A stretch of 64,000 nucleotides of DNA from Gammaproteobacteria bacterium (GTDB lineage: Bacteria > Pseudomonadota > Gammaproteobacteria > Burkholderiales > Burkholderiaceae_C), in contig JAHJWB010000023.1 of the NCBI GenBank assembly GCA_018828125.1, positions 248,001 through 312,000 of the forward strand, read 5' to 3'. The notes under the pieces were generated by a model. It worked only from the letters and a program-made list of their open reading frames with translations. It made no database searches and was not told the DNA's origin. This document shows positions 9,328 to 19,201 of the stretch, in pieces (the first letter of the stretch is position 1; every line of letters starts with the position of its first letter). The translations under genes were made by a program, and so were the position numbers.

Positions 9328-10131
9328 TCACGCCTCACCGGACCGCGCCGGTGTCTTGGCTTTTCCGCTCGCCGCTTTGCGCTTCGGAGCAGGCGCTGGA
9401 GCCGCGCCCAGCGGCGTGTGGTCCGCAGCCCGCCGCAAGACCCCGTCACACAGCGTTGCAATGCACTGCTGCGCCACCTGCTCGGGCGTGTATTCGCCGC
9501 CGGGCTGGTACCAGCGGCCAATCCAGCTCAGGGCACCTGCAATCACAAATGCCGTCATCTTGGGGTCGCACGGCTGCAGCGATCCTTCGGCCACGCCCTC
9601 GGCCACCAGGCGGCGAAACTCCTGGTCGATGGCGGACTTCAGACGCCGCAGCTCCTTGCGGCTGTCGGGCGGCAGTTGCTCGTCGCCCACGCGGATCAGG
9701 CACATGCCGAAGTCCTGCGTGACGATGCGCGCATACACCTGCATGCAGGTCATCAGCTGGTCAATGGCCTTGCCGCCTGCGGCGCGCGATGCGTCGATGC
9801 CCTCCAGCATCATCTCCAGCCCCTTGCTCACACACTGCAACAGGATCTCGTCCTTGTTCTTCACGTAGTAGTACAGCGTGGGTTTGGTCACGTTCAGGCG
9901 TGCGGCGATGTCGTCGAGCGAGGTGGCGTGAAAGCCGCGCTCGTTGAACAACTGCGCCGCGGCCTGTAGAACTGCGTTGCGCTTGGCTTCGCGCTGCTGT
10001 TCACGGAGCGATACAGGGGCCCAGGGCGAAGCGCTGGCGGGCTCGGACTCTGCCGCGTGCGCGGCGGACGGGGTCGATGGCACCGCGCGTGGGGCACTGC
10101 GTCGGGACGATGCCGCTTTTGCAGGGGGCAT
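9328..10131 (-). CDS. TetR/AcrR-family transcriptional regulator of the adjacent uptake/beta-oxidation cluster
   Basis: A 267-residue repressor. After a 40-residue Ala/Ser/Pro-rich N-terminus comes the TetR HTH (RNAVLQAAAQLFNERGFHATSLDDIAARLNV... TKPTLYYYVKNKDEIL, about 51-97), then an all-helical ligand domain with QFRRLVAEGVAEGSL and a basic, disordered C-terminus. It is divergent from livG with a GTAAACAGTTTAC palindrome between them, so it probably represses the cluster and responds to an acyl-CoA or the transported acid; that is inference from arrangement. Confidence 0.88.
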   Translation of the reverse strand: MPPAKAASSRRSAPRAVPSTPSAAHAAESEPASASPWAPVSLREQQREAKRNAVLQAAAQLFNERGFHATSLDDIAARLNVTKPTLYYYVKNKDEILLQCVSKGLEMMLEGIDASRAAGGKAIDQLMTCMQVYARIVTQDFGMCLIRVGDEQLPPDSRKELRRLKSAIDQEFRRLVAEGVAEGSLQPCDPKMTAFVIAGALSWIGRWYQPGGEYTPEQVAQQCIATLCDGVLRRAADHTPLGAAPAPAPKRKAASGKAKTPARSGEA

Positions 10132-10197
10132 GGGTGGCGATTCCTCGGGAAAGTACGGATGCTGAATGGGGTGTTGGCTTCCAGAATCTACTCACGA

Positions 10198-10210
10198 GTA
10201 AACAGTTTAC
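10198..10210. promoter_or_regulatory. Candidate TetR operator, GTAAACAGTTTAC
   Basis: A perfect 13-bp palindrome (6+1+6) in the gap between the divergent TetR gene and livG, flanked by weaker symmetry (ACTCACGA on one side, GCACAAGT on the other). Its position between the two start codons fits an operator controlling both directions. Confidence 0.6.
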
Positions 10211-10287
10211 GCACAAGTAGGAAATTTCTGCGCAGTCTGCAAGAAATTTCTGGCGAGAAGCCCCGAATAACCCGTATTAGAAAGCCA

Positions 10288-11166
10288 ATGGAGACACTCC
10301 TTTCCGGCCCCTCTGCTGCCACGCCCCTGCTCCAGGTGGATGGCGTGACCCTGGCGTTTGGCGGCGTCAAGGCGCTCACCGGCGTGGGATTTGATGTGGT
10401 GCCGGGCGCCATCACCGCCGTCATCGGGCCCAACGGTGCGGGCAAGACCTCGCTGTTCAACACCATCTCCGGTTTTTACCGCCCCACTCAGGGCTCCATT
10501 CGCTTCCAGGGCCAGGACATCACCCGCACGCCCGCACCACAGCGCGCCAAGCTGGGCCTGGGGCGCAGCTTTCAGAACATTGCGCTGTTTCGCGGCATGA
10601 CGGTGCTCGACAACATCAAACTGGGCCGCCACGCGCACCTCAAGACCAACGTGCTCGACGCGCTGTTCTACCTGGGCCGTGCGCGCCGCGAAGAGGCCGA
10701 GCTGCGCCGCGACATCGAGGAACGCATCATCGACTTCCTCGAAATCGACCACATCCGCCACGCGCCCGTTTCGGCCCTGCCCTACGGCCTGCAAAAGCGC
10801 GTGGAAATGGCGCGCGCCCTGGCCATGCAGCCGCAGATCCTGATGCTGGACGAACCGGTGGCCGGCATGAATCGCGAAGAGACCGAAGACATGGCCCGCT
10901 TCATCCTCGACGTGCGCGAGGAATGGGGCGTGACGGTGCTCATGGTCGAACACGACATGGGCATGGTGATGGACCTGTCGGACCACGTGGTGGTGCTCAA
11001 CTTCGGCCAGGTCATTGCGCAGGGCACCCCGGCCGAGGTGCAGGCCAACCCCGAGGTCATCCGCGCCTACCTGGGTGCGGGCGACGTGGGCGACCTGCGC
11101 GCCAGGCTGCGAGCCGACGCCGCAAAAAATACCCACCACCAAACCACCCCACAGGGAGCCGCGTGA
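10288..11166 (+). CDS. Branched-chain-amino-acid-type ABC transporter ATPase (LivG-like)
   Basis: A 292-residue ATP-binding subunit: Walker A GPNGAGKTS, signature LPYGLQKRVEMARAL, Walker B ILMLDEPVAGM, H-loop VEHDMGMVM. The insertion and the DLSDHVVVLNFGQVIAQGTP tail are LivG-like. The open frame extends upstream through the TetR operator, but the ATG at 10288 (METLLSG) is chosen because family alignment starts here. Stop overlaps the next start (TGATG). Part of a five-subunit transporter placed with an acyl-CoA ligase, so the cargo is more likely a carboxylic acid than leucine. Confidence 0.92.
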   Translation: METLLSGPSAATPLLQVDGVTLAFGGVKALTGVGFDVVPGAITAVIGPNGAGKTSLFNTISGFYRPTQGSIRFQGQDITRTPAPQRAKLGLGRSFQNIALFRGMTVLDNIKLGRHAHLKTNVLDALFYLGRARREEAELRRDIEERIIDFLEIDHIRHAPVSALPYGLQKRVEMARALAMQPQILMLDEPVAGMNREETEDMARFILDVREEWGVTVLMVEHDMGMVMDLSDHVVVLNFGQVIAQGTPAEVQANPEVIRAYLGAGDVGDLRARLRADAAKNTHHQTTPQGAA

Positions 11167-12044
11167 TGGATTGGGCCTACCTGTTTGAAATCAGCCTCAC
11201 GGGCGTTGCGGGTGGCGGGCTCTACGCACTGGCCGCGCTCGCGTTCGTGATGGTCTACAAGGCCACGCGCGTGGTGAACATTGCGATTGGCGAGCTGCTC
11301 ATGGTGGGCGCCTACCTGTTCTTCACCTTTGCCGCCACGTTTGCGCTGCCGCTGTGGCTAGCCATACCAGCGGCGGTGCTGGGCACAGGGCTGCTGGGTG
11401 CGGTGATCGAACGCACCATGATCCGCCCGCTGCTGGGCGAGCCGCCGATTTCCGTCTTCATGGTCACGGTGGGCCTGGCTTCAGTGCTCGTGGGCCTGGT
11501 CGAAATGATCTGGACGGCTGACCAGCGCCGCCTGCCCGACTTCATGCCCAGCCAGCCCATCATGGTGGGCGACGCCTTTCTTGCACCCAAAGTGTTCTGG
11601 GGTGCGGTGATTGCCGTCGTTTTCATCGTCGCGGTGCTGCTGGTGTTCCGCTTCTGGCGCGGCGGCGTGGCCCTGCGCGCCACGGCCAGCGACCAGGCGG
11701 CCGCGTATTCGGTGGGCATCAACGTACCGCGCGTGTTCTCACTGGCGTGGGTCGCGTCCGCCATGCTGGCGGCCATCTCCGGGATCATCGTCGGCTCGAT
11801 TGGCGGCATCTCGTCCAGCATGGGCGTGTTCGGGCTGTCGGTGCTGGTGGTCGTCATCGTCGGGGGGCTCGACAGCGTGCTGGGCGCTCTCATCGGCGGC
11901 ATTCTCATCGGCCTGATCGAGGCGCTGGCCGGGGCCTACCTGGGTGGCGAATACAAGCTGCTGGCCACCTTCATCGTGCTGGTCGCGGTACTGCTGGTGC
12001 GCCCGTACGGCCTGTTCGGCACCCATGAGATAGAGAGACTCTGA
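11166..12044 (+). CDS. ABC transporter permease, LivH-like
   Basis: A 292-residue inner-membrane permease with about eight TM helices. The N-terminal GVAGGGLYALAALAFVMVYKAT and NIAIGELLMVGAYLFF segments and the later GVALRATASDQAAAYSVGIN (EAA-like cytoplasmic loop) are characteristic of LivH. Start ATG overlaps the livG stop, and its own stop overlaps the livM start, so the three are translationally coupled. Confidence 0.93.
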   Translation: MDWAYLFEISLTGVAGGGLYALAALAFVMVYKATRVVNIAIGELLMVGAYLFFTFAATFALPLWLAIPAAVLGTGLLGAVIERTMIRPLLGEPPISVFMVTVGLASVLVGLVEMIWTADQRRLPDFMPSQPIMVGDAFLAPKVFWGAVIAVVFIVAVLLVFRFWRGGVALRATASDQAAAYSVGINVPRVFSLAWVASAMLAAISGIIVGSIGGISSSMGVFGLSVLVVVIVGGLDSVLGALIGGILIGLIEALAGAYLGGEYKLLATFIVLVAVLLVRPYGLFGTHEIERL

Positions 12045-13081
12045 TGCGCATCGGAACCCTCAAGGAAACCTACATCGCCGACGCGGCGCTGTTCGACTCG
12101 CGCACGCAAAAGGTCTGGCTGGCCGTGGGCGCAGCATTGCTGGTGCTGTTTCCCTTCATGGCCAGCGATTACTGGCTGTACCTGGCCTGCCTAGTCAGCA
12201 TCAACGTGGCCAGCGCCACGGGGCTCAACATTCTCACGGGCTACACGGGGCTGGTCAGCCTGGGGCAGGCCGCCTTCATGGGCCTGGGTGCCTACACGGT
12301 GGCGGTGCTGGAAACACGCGTGGGCACACCGTTCTTGCTGAACCTGCTGGCGGGGGGCTTTGTGGCCATGGTGGGTGGCCTCATCGTGGGCATTCCGTCG
12401 CTGCGCGTGAAAGGGCTGTATTTAGCGATTGCCACCATTGCTGCATCGTTCATCGCGCACTTCATCTTTGCCAACTGGAAGTTCACCGGTGGCACCGGGG
12501 GCCTGAGCGTGCCACCCGCCAAGCTGTTTGGCACACCTCTGGAAACCTCGTTCCGCCTGTACTGGCTCATCGTCCCCGTCACCATCCTCATGCTGCTGGG
12601 CGCGGCCAATCTGTTTCGCACGCGGGTGGGTCGCGCGTTCATTGCGATTCGCGACCGCGACATCTCGGCCGAGGTGCTGGGCATTCCGCTCTTGCGCTAC
12701 AAGCTGCTGTCGTTTGGCCTGTCGTCGTTCTACGCGGGCGTGGCGGGCGGGCTGTGGGCGTATTTCTTTCGCGTGGTCACGCCCGAGAGCTTTCCGCTGC
12801 AGATGTCCATCTTCTTCCTGGCCGCGATCATCGTCGGCGGCATGGGCTCCATCCTGGGCGGCGTCCTGGGGGCGGTCTTCATGACCATGGTGCCCGAGGT
12901 GCTCAAGCTGGTGGTCGACCTGCTGCCCGGCGGCAGCGAGCTGACGGTGTTTCTCTCACCTGTGCGCACCGTCATCTTTGGACTGCTGATCATCGGTTTT
13001 CTCGTCTTCGAGCCTCATGGCCTGGCCGAAGTGTGGCGGCGCATCCGCCGTTTCTTCCATCTCTGGCCTTTCCGCAATTAA
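12044..13081 (+). CDS. ABC transporter permease, LivM-like
   Basis: A 345-residue permease. The block NILTGYTGLVSLGQAAFMGLGAYT is the LivM signature, followed by IPSLRVKGLYLAIATIAASF and RDRDISAEVLGIPLLRYK (the coupling loop that contacts the ATPase). About nine to ten TM segments. It pairs with the LivH-like subunit to form the membrane channel. Starts on the A of the preceding TGA. Confidence 0.93.
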   Translation: MRIGTLKETYIADAALFDSRTQKVWLAVGAALLVLFPFMASDYWLYLACLVSINVASATGLNILTGYTGLVSLGQAAFMGLGAYTVAVLETRVGTPFLLNLLAGGFVAMVGGLIVGIPSLRVKGLYLAIATIAASFIAHFIFANWKFTGGTGGLSVPPAKLFGTPLETSFRLYWLIVPVTILMLLGAANLFRTRVGRAFIAIRDRDISAEVLGIPLLRYKLLSFGLSSFYAGVAGGLWAYFFRVVTPESFPLQMSIFFLAAIIVGGMGSILGGVLGAVFMTMVPEVLKLVVDLLPGGSELTVFLSPVRTVIFGLLIIGFLVFEPHGLAEVWRRIRRFFHLWPFRN

Positions 13082-13098
13082 ATCAACAGGAGACAAAC

Positions 13099-14280
13099 GT
13101 GGACACACAACGCACTTCCATCCAGCGCCGCCATCTGCTGCTCGGAGCGGCAGGCGCCGCCGCGCTCACCAGCCCCTTGTCGGTGCTGGCGCAGTCGAGC
13201 GAAGAAATCGTCATCGGCGGCTCCATCCCGCTCACGGGCGTGTTCGCATTCGCGGGCGTCGGCATCAATGCCGGCATGGGCGACTACGTGAAGATGGTCA
13301 ACGACGCGGGTGGCATCAAGGGCCGCAAGCTCAAGTACGTGCCCGAGGACACGGGCTACAAGGTCGATGTCTCGGTGGCCGCGTACAAAAAGATCACCAG
13401 CCAGAACAAGGTCCACCTGTACTACGGCGACTCCACCGGTTTCGCCAAGACCATCAACCCCGAACTGGACCGTGCAGGCACCACGCTGATGGCGGGCGCC
13501 TCGTTCGCCTCGGAGCTGAACGACCCTGCCAAGTACCCGAACCAGTTTCTGGTGGGCCCCGACTACACCGAAATGTTCGGCATCCTGCTCAAGCACATCG
13601 CCAAAGAGAAGCCTGGTGCAAAGGTGGCCTTCGTGTATTCCGATTCGGAATTCGGCCGCGACCCTATCGAGAAAAGCGAGGCCGAAGCCAAGAAGCTGGG
13701 GCTGTCGGTGCCCGTCAAGATCATGACGCCCGCTGGCAGCGTGGACGTGTCCACCGAGGTCATCAAGCTGCGCCGCGCGGCCCCCGACTACACCATCTTC
13801 CACGGCTACATCCTCGCGCCCATCCCCGAGTTCATCACCCAGGGCAAGCAGCAGGGCATGACCAGCAAGTGGATGGGCACGTTCTGGACCATGGACAGCT
13901 CCACCGTGATGAAGATGGGCGAAGCCGCCGACGGCTTCATGGGCGTGATGCCCTACCGCTACTACTACGACACCGAAAAGGCGCCCATGCTGGAGAAGAT
14001 CCGCGCCATGCGGCCCGAGTACCAAAGCACTGCCTACATCCAGGGTTTCCTGGCCGCCATGCTGTTCACCGAAGCGGCCAAGCGCACGCTGGATGCGGGC
14101 AAGGAATTGAACGGCAAGAACTTGAAGGCCGCGCTCAATAGCATCAAGGACTTCGACACGGGCGGGCTGATCGGCGTGCCGATCACCATCAGCGGCAACT
14201 CCATTCCCGTGGGCCGTGTCTATCGGGCTGACATGAAGGCGCAAAAAATGGTGGCCGCGTCGGGCTGGATCAAACTCTGA
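13099..14280 (+). CDS. ABC transporter substrate-binding protein (LivK-like, Tat-type signal)
   Basis: A 393-residue periplasmic binding protein (Leu/Ile/Val-binding superfamily). It starts at a GTG preceded by AGGAG at seven bases. The N-terminus QRRHLLLGAAGAAAL has a twin arginine and a predicted cleavage after VLA (about 33), suggesting Tat export. The mature part begins EEIVIGGSIPLTGVFAFAG, typical of the family. An upstream open extension of the frame is not used. It determines transporter specificity; the ligand cannot be read from sequence, but context points to a CoA-activatable acid. Confidence 0.92.
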   Translation: MDTQRTSIQRRHLLLGAAGAAALTSPLSVLAQSSEEIVIGGSIPLTGVFAFAGVGINAGMGDYVKMVNDAGGIKGRKLKYVPEDTGYKVDVSVAAYKKITSQNKVHLYYGDSTGFAKTINPELDRAGTTLMAGASFASELNDPAKYPNQFLVGPDYTEMFGILLKHIAKEKPGAKVAFVYSDSEFGRDPIEKSEAEAKKLGLSVPVKIMTPAGSVDVSTEVIKLRRAAPDYTIFHGYILAPIPEFITQGKQQGMTSKWMGTFWTMDSSTVMKMGEAADGFMGVMPYRYYYDTEKAPMLEKIRAMRPEYQSTAYIQGFLAAMLFTEAAKRTLDAGKELNGKNLKAALNSIKDFDTGGLIGVPITISGNSIPVGRVYRADMKAQKMVAASGWIKL

Positions 14281-14293
14281 CCGTGCCTTTGCC

Positions 14294-15112
14294 ATGACCC
14301 AGCCAACCCCGGCCCACGTCCTCGAAGTCAACAACATCGAGGTCATCTACAACAAGGTGGTGCAAGCCCTGCGCGGCCTGTCTCTGGCCGTGCCGCGTGG
14401 GCAGATCGTGGCGCTGCTGGGCAGCAACGGGGCGGGCAAGAGCACTACGCTCAAGGCGGTGTCGGGGCTGCTGGCGCTGGAAGATGGAACGGTGGAGAGT
14501 GGCCGCATTCTCTTCAACGGCCAGCCCACCGCCCAACTCGCACCCCAGCAACTGGTGCGCAACGGTCTCAGCCATGTGATGGAGGGCCGTCGGGTGTTTG
14601 AAGACCTCACGGTCGAAGAAAACCTGGTGGCCGCCACCTATGCGCTTACGGGGCGCAGTGGCGCAACGCCCGACTTTGATCTGGTCTACAGCTACTTCCC
14701 GCGCCTGCATGAGCGGCGCAAGGGCCTGGCCGGTTATCTGTCGGGCGGCGAGCAGCAGATGCTGGCCATTGGCCGCGCGCTGATTGCACAGCCCCAGCTC
14801 ATCCTGCTCGACGAGCCCTCGCTGGGCTTGTCTCCCAAGCTGGTCGAAGACATCTTCACCATCATCGCGCGCATCAACGCCGAGCGTGGCACCAGCATGC
14901 TGCTGGTCGAGCAGAACGCCACCGTGGCGCTGGCCGTGGCGCACCGGGGCTACATCATGGAGAACGGCAAGATCGTGATCGACGGAACGGCCGAACGCCT
15001 GGCCAACGACCCCGATGTGCGCGAGTTCTACCTGGGCATGGGTGGTGGCGGCGAAGCGAAAAGCTTCAAGGACATCAAGCACTACAAGCGCAGAAAGCGC
15101 TGGTTGTCATGA
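14294..15112 (+). CDS. ABC transporter ATPase, LivF-like
   Basis: A 272-residue second ATPase: Walker A GSNGAGKST, signature LSGGEQQMLAIGRAL, Walker B LILLDEPSLGL, and VEQNATVALAVAHRGYIMENG as H-loop region. The C-terminal AKSFKDIKHYKRRKRWL tail is longer than in E. coli LivF and seems typical of betaproteobacterial paralogues that sit beside acyl-CoA ligases. Its stop overlaps the ligase start (ATGA), tying transport and CoA activation in one operon. Confidence 0.92.
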   Translation: MTQPTPAHVLEVNNIEVIYNKVVQALRGLSLAVPRGQIVALLGSNGAGKSTTLKAVSGLLALEDGTVESGRILFNGQPTAQLAPQQLVRNGLSHVMEGRRVFEDLTVEENLVAATYALTGRSGATPDFDLVYSYFPRLHERRKGLAGYLSGGEQQMLAIGRALIAQPQLILLDEPSLGLSPKLVEDIFTIIARINAERGTSMLLVEQNATVALAVAHRGYIMENGKIVIDGTAERLANDPDVREFYLGMGGGGEAKSFKDIKHYKRRKRWLS

Positions 15113-16911
15113 GCACACTTTCCGACCTCACCCTGCCCCAGATGCTGCGCGAACGCGCGCGCACCGATGCGCAGCGCATTGCCATCCGGCAAAAGGACTT
15201 CGGCATCTGGAAGCCCTTTACCTGGTCGCAGTACCACGAGCGCGCCTGCCACTTCGGCCTGGGCCTCAAGGCGCTGGGCCTGCCCACAGGCGGCCACGTG
15301 GGCGTGATTTCGGAGAACCGCATCGAATGGGTGCTGGCCCAGATGGGCGCGGGACTGGTGGGCGCGGTGACGGTGGGCGTGTACCCCACCAGCCCCACCA
15401 ACGAGGTGGCTTATGTGGTGGGCCATGCCGACATTGAGATCATGGTCTGCGAAGACCAGGAGCAGACCGACAAGCTGCTGGCCGCGCTACCCGATCTGCC
15501 GCGCCTGAAGAAGATCGTGGTCATGGAGACCAAGGGCCTGCGCAGCTTTGCGCCCGAAGTGCGGCAGTTCATCGCCACCTTTGACGAGATCGAAAAGCTG
15601 GGGGCCGCGTCGGCCCAGCAAACCATGATCGACGACGCACTGGCGCGCCAGACGCTGGACGATGTGGGCCTGATGATCTACACCTCGGGCTCCACCGGCG
15701 CACCGAAGGGCGCGATGATTTCGTACCGCAACATCCGGGGCGTGGTGCCGGGCATCGTGGACCGGCTGGAGCTGTCGCGGGACACCACCCACCTGTCGTA
15801 CCTGCCGCTGTGCCATGTGGCCGAGCAGATGCTGACAAGTTTTGTGCCGGTGTACGTGGGTTCGCAGGTGAACTTTGGCGAATCCATCCGCACCGTGCAG
15901 GAAGACCTGCGCGAAGTGGCGCCCACCATGTTCCTCGGCGTGCCCCGCATCTGGGAAAAGATGCACGCCGCCATCAGCATCAAGCTTCAGGAAACCGGTG
16001 GCCTGCGCCGAACGCTGTTCCACAAGGCTTACAACGCCTGCAAACCCCTGGCCGAAAAGCCTCGTGCGCGTTGGAGCATCGGGGACATGTTCACCTACAC
16101 CGCCTGCTACTGGCTGGTGTTCCGTGCACTGCAAAACTTCATCGGTCTGCGCGAGGCCCAGGTGGCGCTCACCGGCGCCGCACCCATCCCGCCCGACGTG
16201 GTGCGGTTCTTCCGCGTGCTGGGCGTGCCGCTGGTCGAGGTCTACGGCCTGACCGAATCCACCGGCATGGTCACCGGCCACCGGCTCCACGATGTGGTGG
16301 TGGGCACGGTGGGCGTACCCACCAGCGGTGTGGAATGGCGCATTGCCAGAACTGGCGAGTTCCAGATCAAGGGCGACATGGTGTTTGCCGGCTACTACAA
16401 GAACCCCGAGGCCACGGCCACGAGCATTGTGGACGGCTGGCTGCACACAGGCGACGTGGTGCGCGAGGAACAGGGCCAGATCAAGATCGTGGACCGCTTG
16501 AAGGACATCATGATCACCGCGGGCGGCAAGAACCTCACGCCGTCCGAGATCGAGAACACCATGAAGGGCAGCCCCTTCATCAAGGAATGCATCATCGTGG
16601 CCGAGGCCCGCAAGTTTGTCGGCGCGCTGGTGATGATCGACTACGAAACGGTGGGCAAGTGGGCCGAGGCGCGGCGCATTCCGTTCACCCACTTTCGCTC
16701 GCTGGTGGAGCACCCCGAGGTGCGCAGCCTCATCGATGCGGAAATCAACACCGGCAACCAGCGCCTGGCGCAGGTCTCGCAGATCCGCAAGTTCCACCTG
16801 CTCACCAAAGAGCTGGACCACGACGACGGCGAAGTGACCGCCACCATGAAAGTGCGCCGCTCCAGCATCTATAAGACGTATGCGGCAGAGATCGAAGCCC
16901 TGTACCACTAG
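15109..16911 (+). CDS. AMP-forming long-chain-type acyl-CoA ligase
   Basis: A 600-residue adenylate-forming enzyme that converts a carboxylate plus ATP and CoA into acyl-CoA. Motifs: P-loop YTSGSTGAPKGAMISYRN (about 190-207), EVYGLTESTGMVTG (A5), DGWLHTGDVV (A7) and the hinge DRLKDIMITAGGKNLTPSEIE (A8/A10). The long insertion between the A3 and A5 motifs is seen in FadD15-like ligases. Coupled to livF by overlap, so it probably activates the transported acid on entry. Chain length and ring structure of the substrate are unknown. Confidence 0.92.
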   Translation: MSTLSDLTLPQMLRERARTDAQRIAIRQKDFGIWKPFTWSQYHERACHFGLGLKALGLPTGGHVGVISENRIEWVLAQMGAGLVGAVTVGVYPTSPTNEVAYVVGHADIEIMVCEDQEQTDKLLAALPDLPRLKKIVVMETKGLRSFAPEVRQFIATFDEIEKLGAASAQQTMIDDALARQTLDDVGLMIYTSGSTGAPKGAMISYRNIRGVVPGIVDRLELSRDTTHLSYLPLCHVAEQMLTSFVPVYVGSQVNFGESIRTVQEDLREVAPTMFLGVPRIWEKMHAAISIKLQETGGLRRTLFHKAYNACKPLAEKPRARWSIGDMFTYTACYWLVFRALQNFIGLREAQVALTGAAPIPPDVVRFFRVLGVPLVEVYGLTESTGMVTGHRLHDVVVGTVGVPTSGVEWRIARTGEFQIKGDMVFAGYYKNPEATATSIVDGWLHTGDVVREEQGQIKIVDRLKDIMITAGGKNLTPSEIENTMKGSPFIKECIIVAEARKFVGALVMIDYETVGKWAEARRIPFTHFRSLVEHPEVRSLIDAEINTGNQRLAQVSQIRKFHLLTKELDHDDGEVTATMKVRRSSIYKTYAAEIEALYH

Positions 16912-16944
16912 CCACGGCCCTGCGACTGGCTACAGGGCCAACCA

Positions 16945-16996
16945 CTATCAAAACAGGAGCTATCAGCGCTTTACCAATAAGCGCCAGAGGCCAATT
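16945..16996 (+). repeat. REP-like palindromic repeat, copy 2
   Basis: CTATCAAAACAGGAGCTATCA then GCGCTTTACCAATAAGCGCC, between the ligase and the hydratase. Its right arm (CCAGAGGCC) ends five bases before the hydratase ATG and supplies the only AGAGG-like sequence there. Confidence 0.8.
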
Positions 16997-17000
16997 TGAC

Positions 17001-17783
17001 ATGAAAAACACCGCCCCCCTGCTGCTGGAACGCGACGGCTCCATTGCCACCCTGCGCTTCAACCGGCCCGATGCCCTGAACGCCATCGACGTGCCACTGG
17101 CCAACGCCTTCCTGGCCGCCGTGCAATCCATCGCCGCCGACCCCGGTGTGCGGGCCGTGGTGCTGTGTGGCAACGGCAAAGGCTTCATGGCCGGGGGCGA
17201 CCTGGCCACGCTGCGAGCCGACCCGGTGCAGGGCGCGATCAACATCCTCACCCCACTCAACGCCGCGCTGCAAATGCTCACGCAGATGAATGCCCCCGTC
17301 ATCGCGCAGGTGCATGGTGTGGCCGCTGGCGCGGGCCTGAGCCTGCTGCTCATGGCCGACTACGTGCTGATGGCCGAAGGCACGCGCCTGAACCTGGCCT
17401 ACATCAACCTGGGCACCAGCTGCGACGTAGGCGCCTCGTGGGCGCTGCCGCGCATCGTGGGCCTGCGCAAGGCGCTGGAGATCGCGCTGCTGGGCGATGC
17501 CTTCACCGCCGAAGACGCGCTGCGCCTGGGGCTGGTCAACCGCGTGGTGCCGGTGGCAGAACTGGAGACCGCCACCACCGCCCTGGCCCAGCGCCTGGCG
17601 GCCGGGCCCACCGTGGCCTATGGCGCCATGAAGCGGCTGATGCGCGCATCAACGGACCACACGCTGGCCGAACAACTGGCCGCCGAAAAAGAAGCATTTG
17701 TGCACTGTGCAAGCACCGAGGACTTTCGCGCGGGGGTGGAGGCGTTTCACCAGCGCCAACTCGCGCGATTTGCGGGGCGCTGA
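17001..17783 (+). CDS. Enoyl-CoA hydratase/isomerase family protein
   Basis: A 260-residue crotonase-fold enzyme. The oxyanion-hole segments are GNGKGFMAGGDL (about 57-68) and HGVAAGAGLSLLLMADY (about 105-121). In the second segment the hydratase glutamate is not obvious; the region NLGTSCDVGASWALPRIVG, where many members have a catalytic acid, carries Asp instead. The precise reaction (hydration, isomerisation) is therefore uncertain. It follows the acyl-CoA ligase after a REP-like repeat and fits the second step of beta-oxidation. Confidence 0.88.
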   Translation: MKNTAPLLLERDGSIATLRFNRPDALNAIDVPLANAFLAAVQSIAADPGVRAVVLCGNGKGFMAGGDLATLRADPVQGAINILTPLNAALQMLTQMNAPVIAQVHGVAAGAGLSLLLMADYVLMAEGTRLNLAYINLGTSCDVGASWALPRIVGLRKALEIALLGDAFTAEDALRLGLVNRVVPVAELETATTALAQRLAAGPTVAYGAMKRLMRASTDHTLAEQLAAEKEAFVHCASTEDFRAGVEAFHQRQLARFAGR

Positions 17784-17820
17784 ACGCCACGGACCGCTTC
17801 TGCCGTCCCCGTCTTCTCAG

Positions 17821-17867
<47 letters not shown>

Positions 17868-17888
17868 AATTTTGCAGAGCCCTTCGCC

Positions 17889-19076
17889 ATGAGTTTTTAC
17901 GATGTCTACGTCCTCGCCACCGCCCGCACCGCCATCGGCACCTTTGGTGGCAGCCTGAAGGACGTACCCAACACCCAGCTGGCCACCACGGTGGTCAAGG
18001 CCGCCATCGACCGCAGCGGTCTGGCTGCTGACGCCATCGGCCACGTGGTGATGGGCAACGTGATTCCCACCGACACCAACGACGCCTACCTGGCGCGTGT
18101 GGCCGCCATCGATGCGGGTTGCCCGGTGGAAACCCCGGCCTTCAACGTCAACCGCCTGTGCGGATCGGGGCTGCAGGCCATCATCTCGGCCGCACAGGCC
18201 ATTGGCTACGGCGATTGCGACGTTGCCGTTGGCGGCGGCAGCGAAAGCATGAGCCGCGGCCCCTACTTCGACACCGCCGCGCGCTACGGCATGCGCATGG
18301 GCAACGCACAAAGCATCGACTACATGCTGGGCATCCTGCACGACCCTTGGCAAAAGATGCACATGGGCATCACCGCCGAAAACGTGGCCGAGCGCTACCG
18401 CATCAGCCGCGCCATGCAGGACACCCTTGCCGCCGCCAGCCAGCAACGCGCTGCTGCCGCCATTGCAGCGGGCTATTTCAAGGCGCAGATCGTTCCCGTG
18501 GAAATCGCCACGCGCAAAGGCACGGTGTTGTTCGATACCGACGAGCATGTGCGCGGCAATACCACCGTCGAGGTACTGGCCGGGATGAAGCCCGCGTTCA
18601 GGAAAGACGGGGGCAGCGTCACCGCCGGCAATGCGTCGGGCATCAACGACGGTGCCGCTGCCGTGGTGCTCGCTTCGGGCCAGCGCGTGGCAGCCTCGGG
18701 TCTCAAGCCACTGGCGCGCCTGGTGGGTTATGCCCACGCGGGGGTGGAGCCTGCTTACATGGGCATTGGCCCCGTGCCCGCCACCCAAAAAGTGCTGCAG
18801 CGCACGGGCCTCAAAGTGCAGGACATGGACGTGATCGAAGCCAACGAAGCCTTCGCCGCACAGGCCTGCGCGGTGATCCAGGAACTGGGCCTGGACCCGG
18901 CCAAGGTCAACCCCAACGGCTCGGGTATCTCCCTGGGGCACCCCGTGGGGGCCACGGGCGCCATCATCACCACCAAGGCGATTGCCGAATTGCACCGCAC
19001 GGGCGGGCGCTATGCGCTGGTGACGATGTGCATTGGCGGCGGGCAAGGGATTGCCGCGGTGTTCGAGCGGGTGTGA
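17889..19076 (+). CDS. Acetyl-CoA C-acyltransferase (thiolase)
   Basis: A 395-residue thiolase, which cleaves beta-ketoacyl-CoA with CoA or condenses acyl-CoAs. Catalytic residues are present: nucleophile C91 in [13 protein letters not shown]351 in [12 protein letters not shown] and C381 in TMCIGGGQG. Overall similarity is to the BktB/PhaA/AtoB group. It probably completes the beta-oxidation route encoded upstream. No good Shine-Dalgarno is visible; the region immediately before the ATG is a TTTC microsatellite followed by AATTTTGCAGAGCCC, so expression may depend on repeat length. Confidence 0.93.
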   Translation: MSFYDVYVLATARTAIGTFGGSLKDVPNTQLATTVVKAAIDRSGLAADAIGHVVMGNVIPTDTNDAYLARVAAIDAGCPVETPAFNVNRLCGSGLQAIISAAQAIGYGDCDVAVGGGSESMSRGPYFDTAARYGMRMGNAQSIDYMLGILHDPWQKMHMGITAENVAERYRISRAMQDTLAAASQQRAAAAIAAGYFKAQIVPVEIATRKGTVLFDTDEHVRGNTTVEVLAGMKPAFRKDGGSVTAGNASGINDGAAAVVLASGQRVAASGLKPLARLVGYAHAGVEPAYMGIGPVPATQKVLQRTGLKVQDMDVIEANEAFAAQACAVIQELGLDPAKVNPNGSGISLGHPVGATGAIITTKAIAELHRTGGRYALVTMCIGGGQGIAAVFERV

Positions 19077-19201
19077 ACGCGCACATGGCGGCAGCAGTCC
19101 CCGTCAACCCGTCAACCCGTCAAATTCGGGGTCATCTCCGGTGGGAAAGGCGGTGGAAAAAGCGGTGCAGAGTCTGCGCGCGGCGGTAACGGGCGCGCGG
19201 C

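Noticed and set aside
13078-14346. 422-codon open frame on the minus strand
   Set aside because: Shadow of the binding-protein gene, which has signal peptide, ribosome site and family match.
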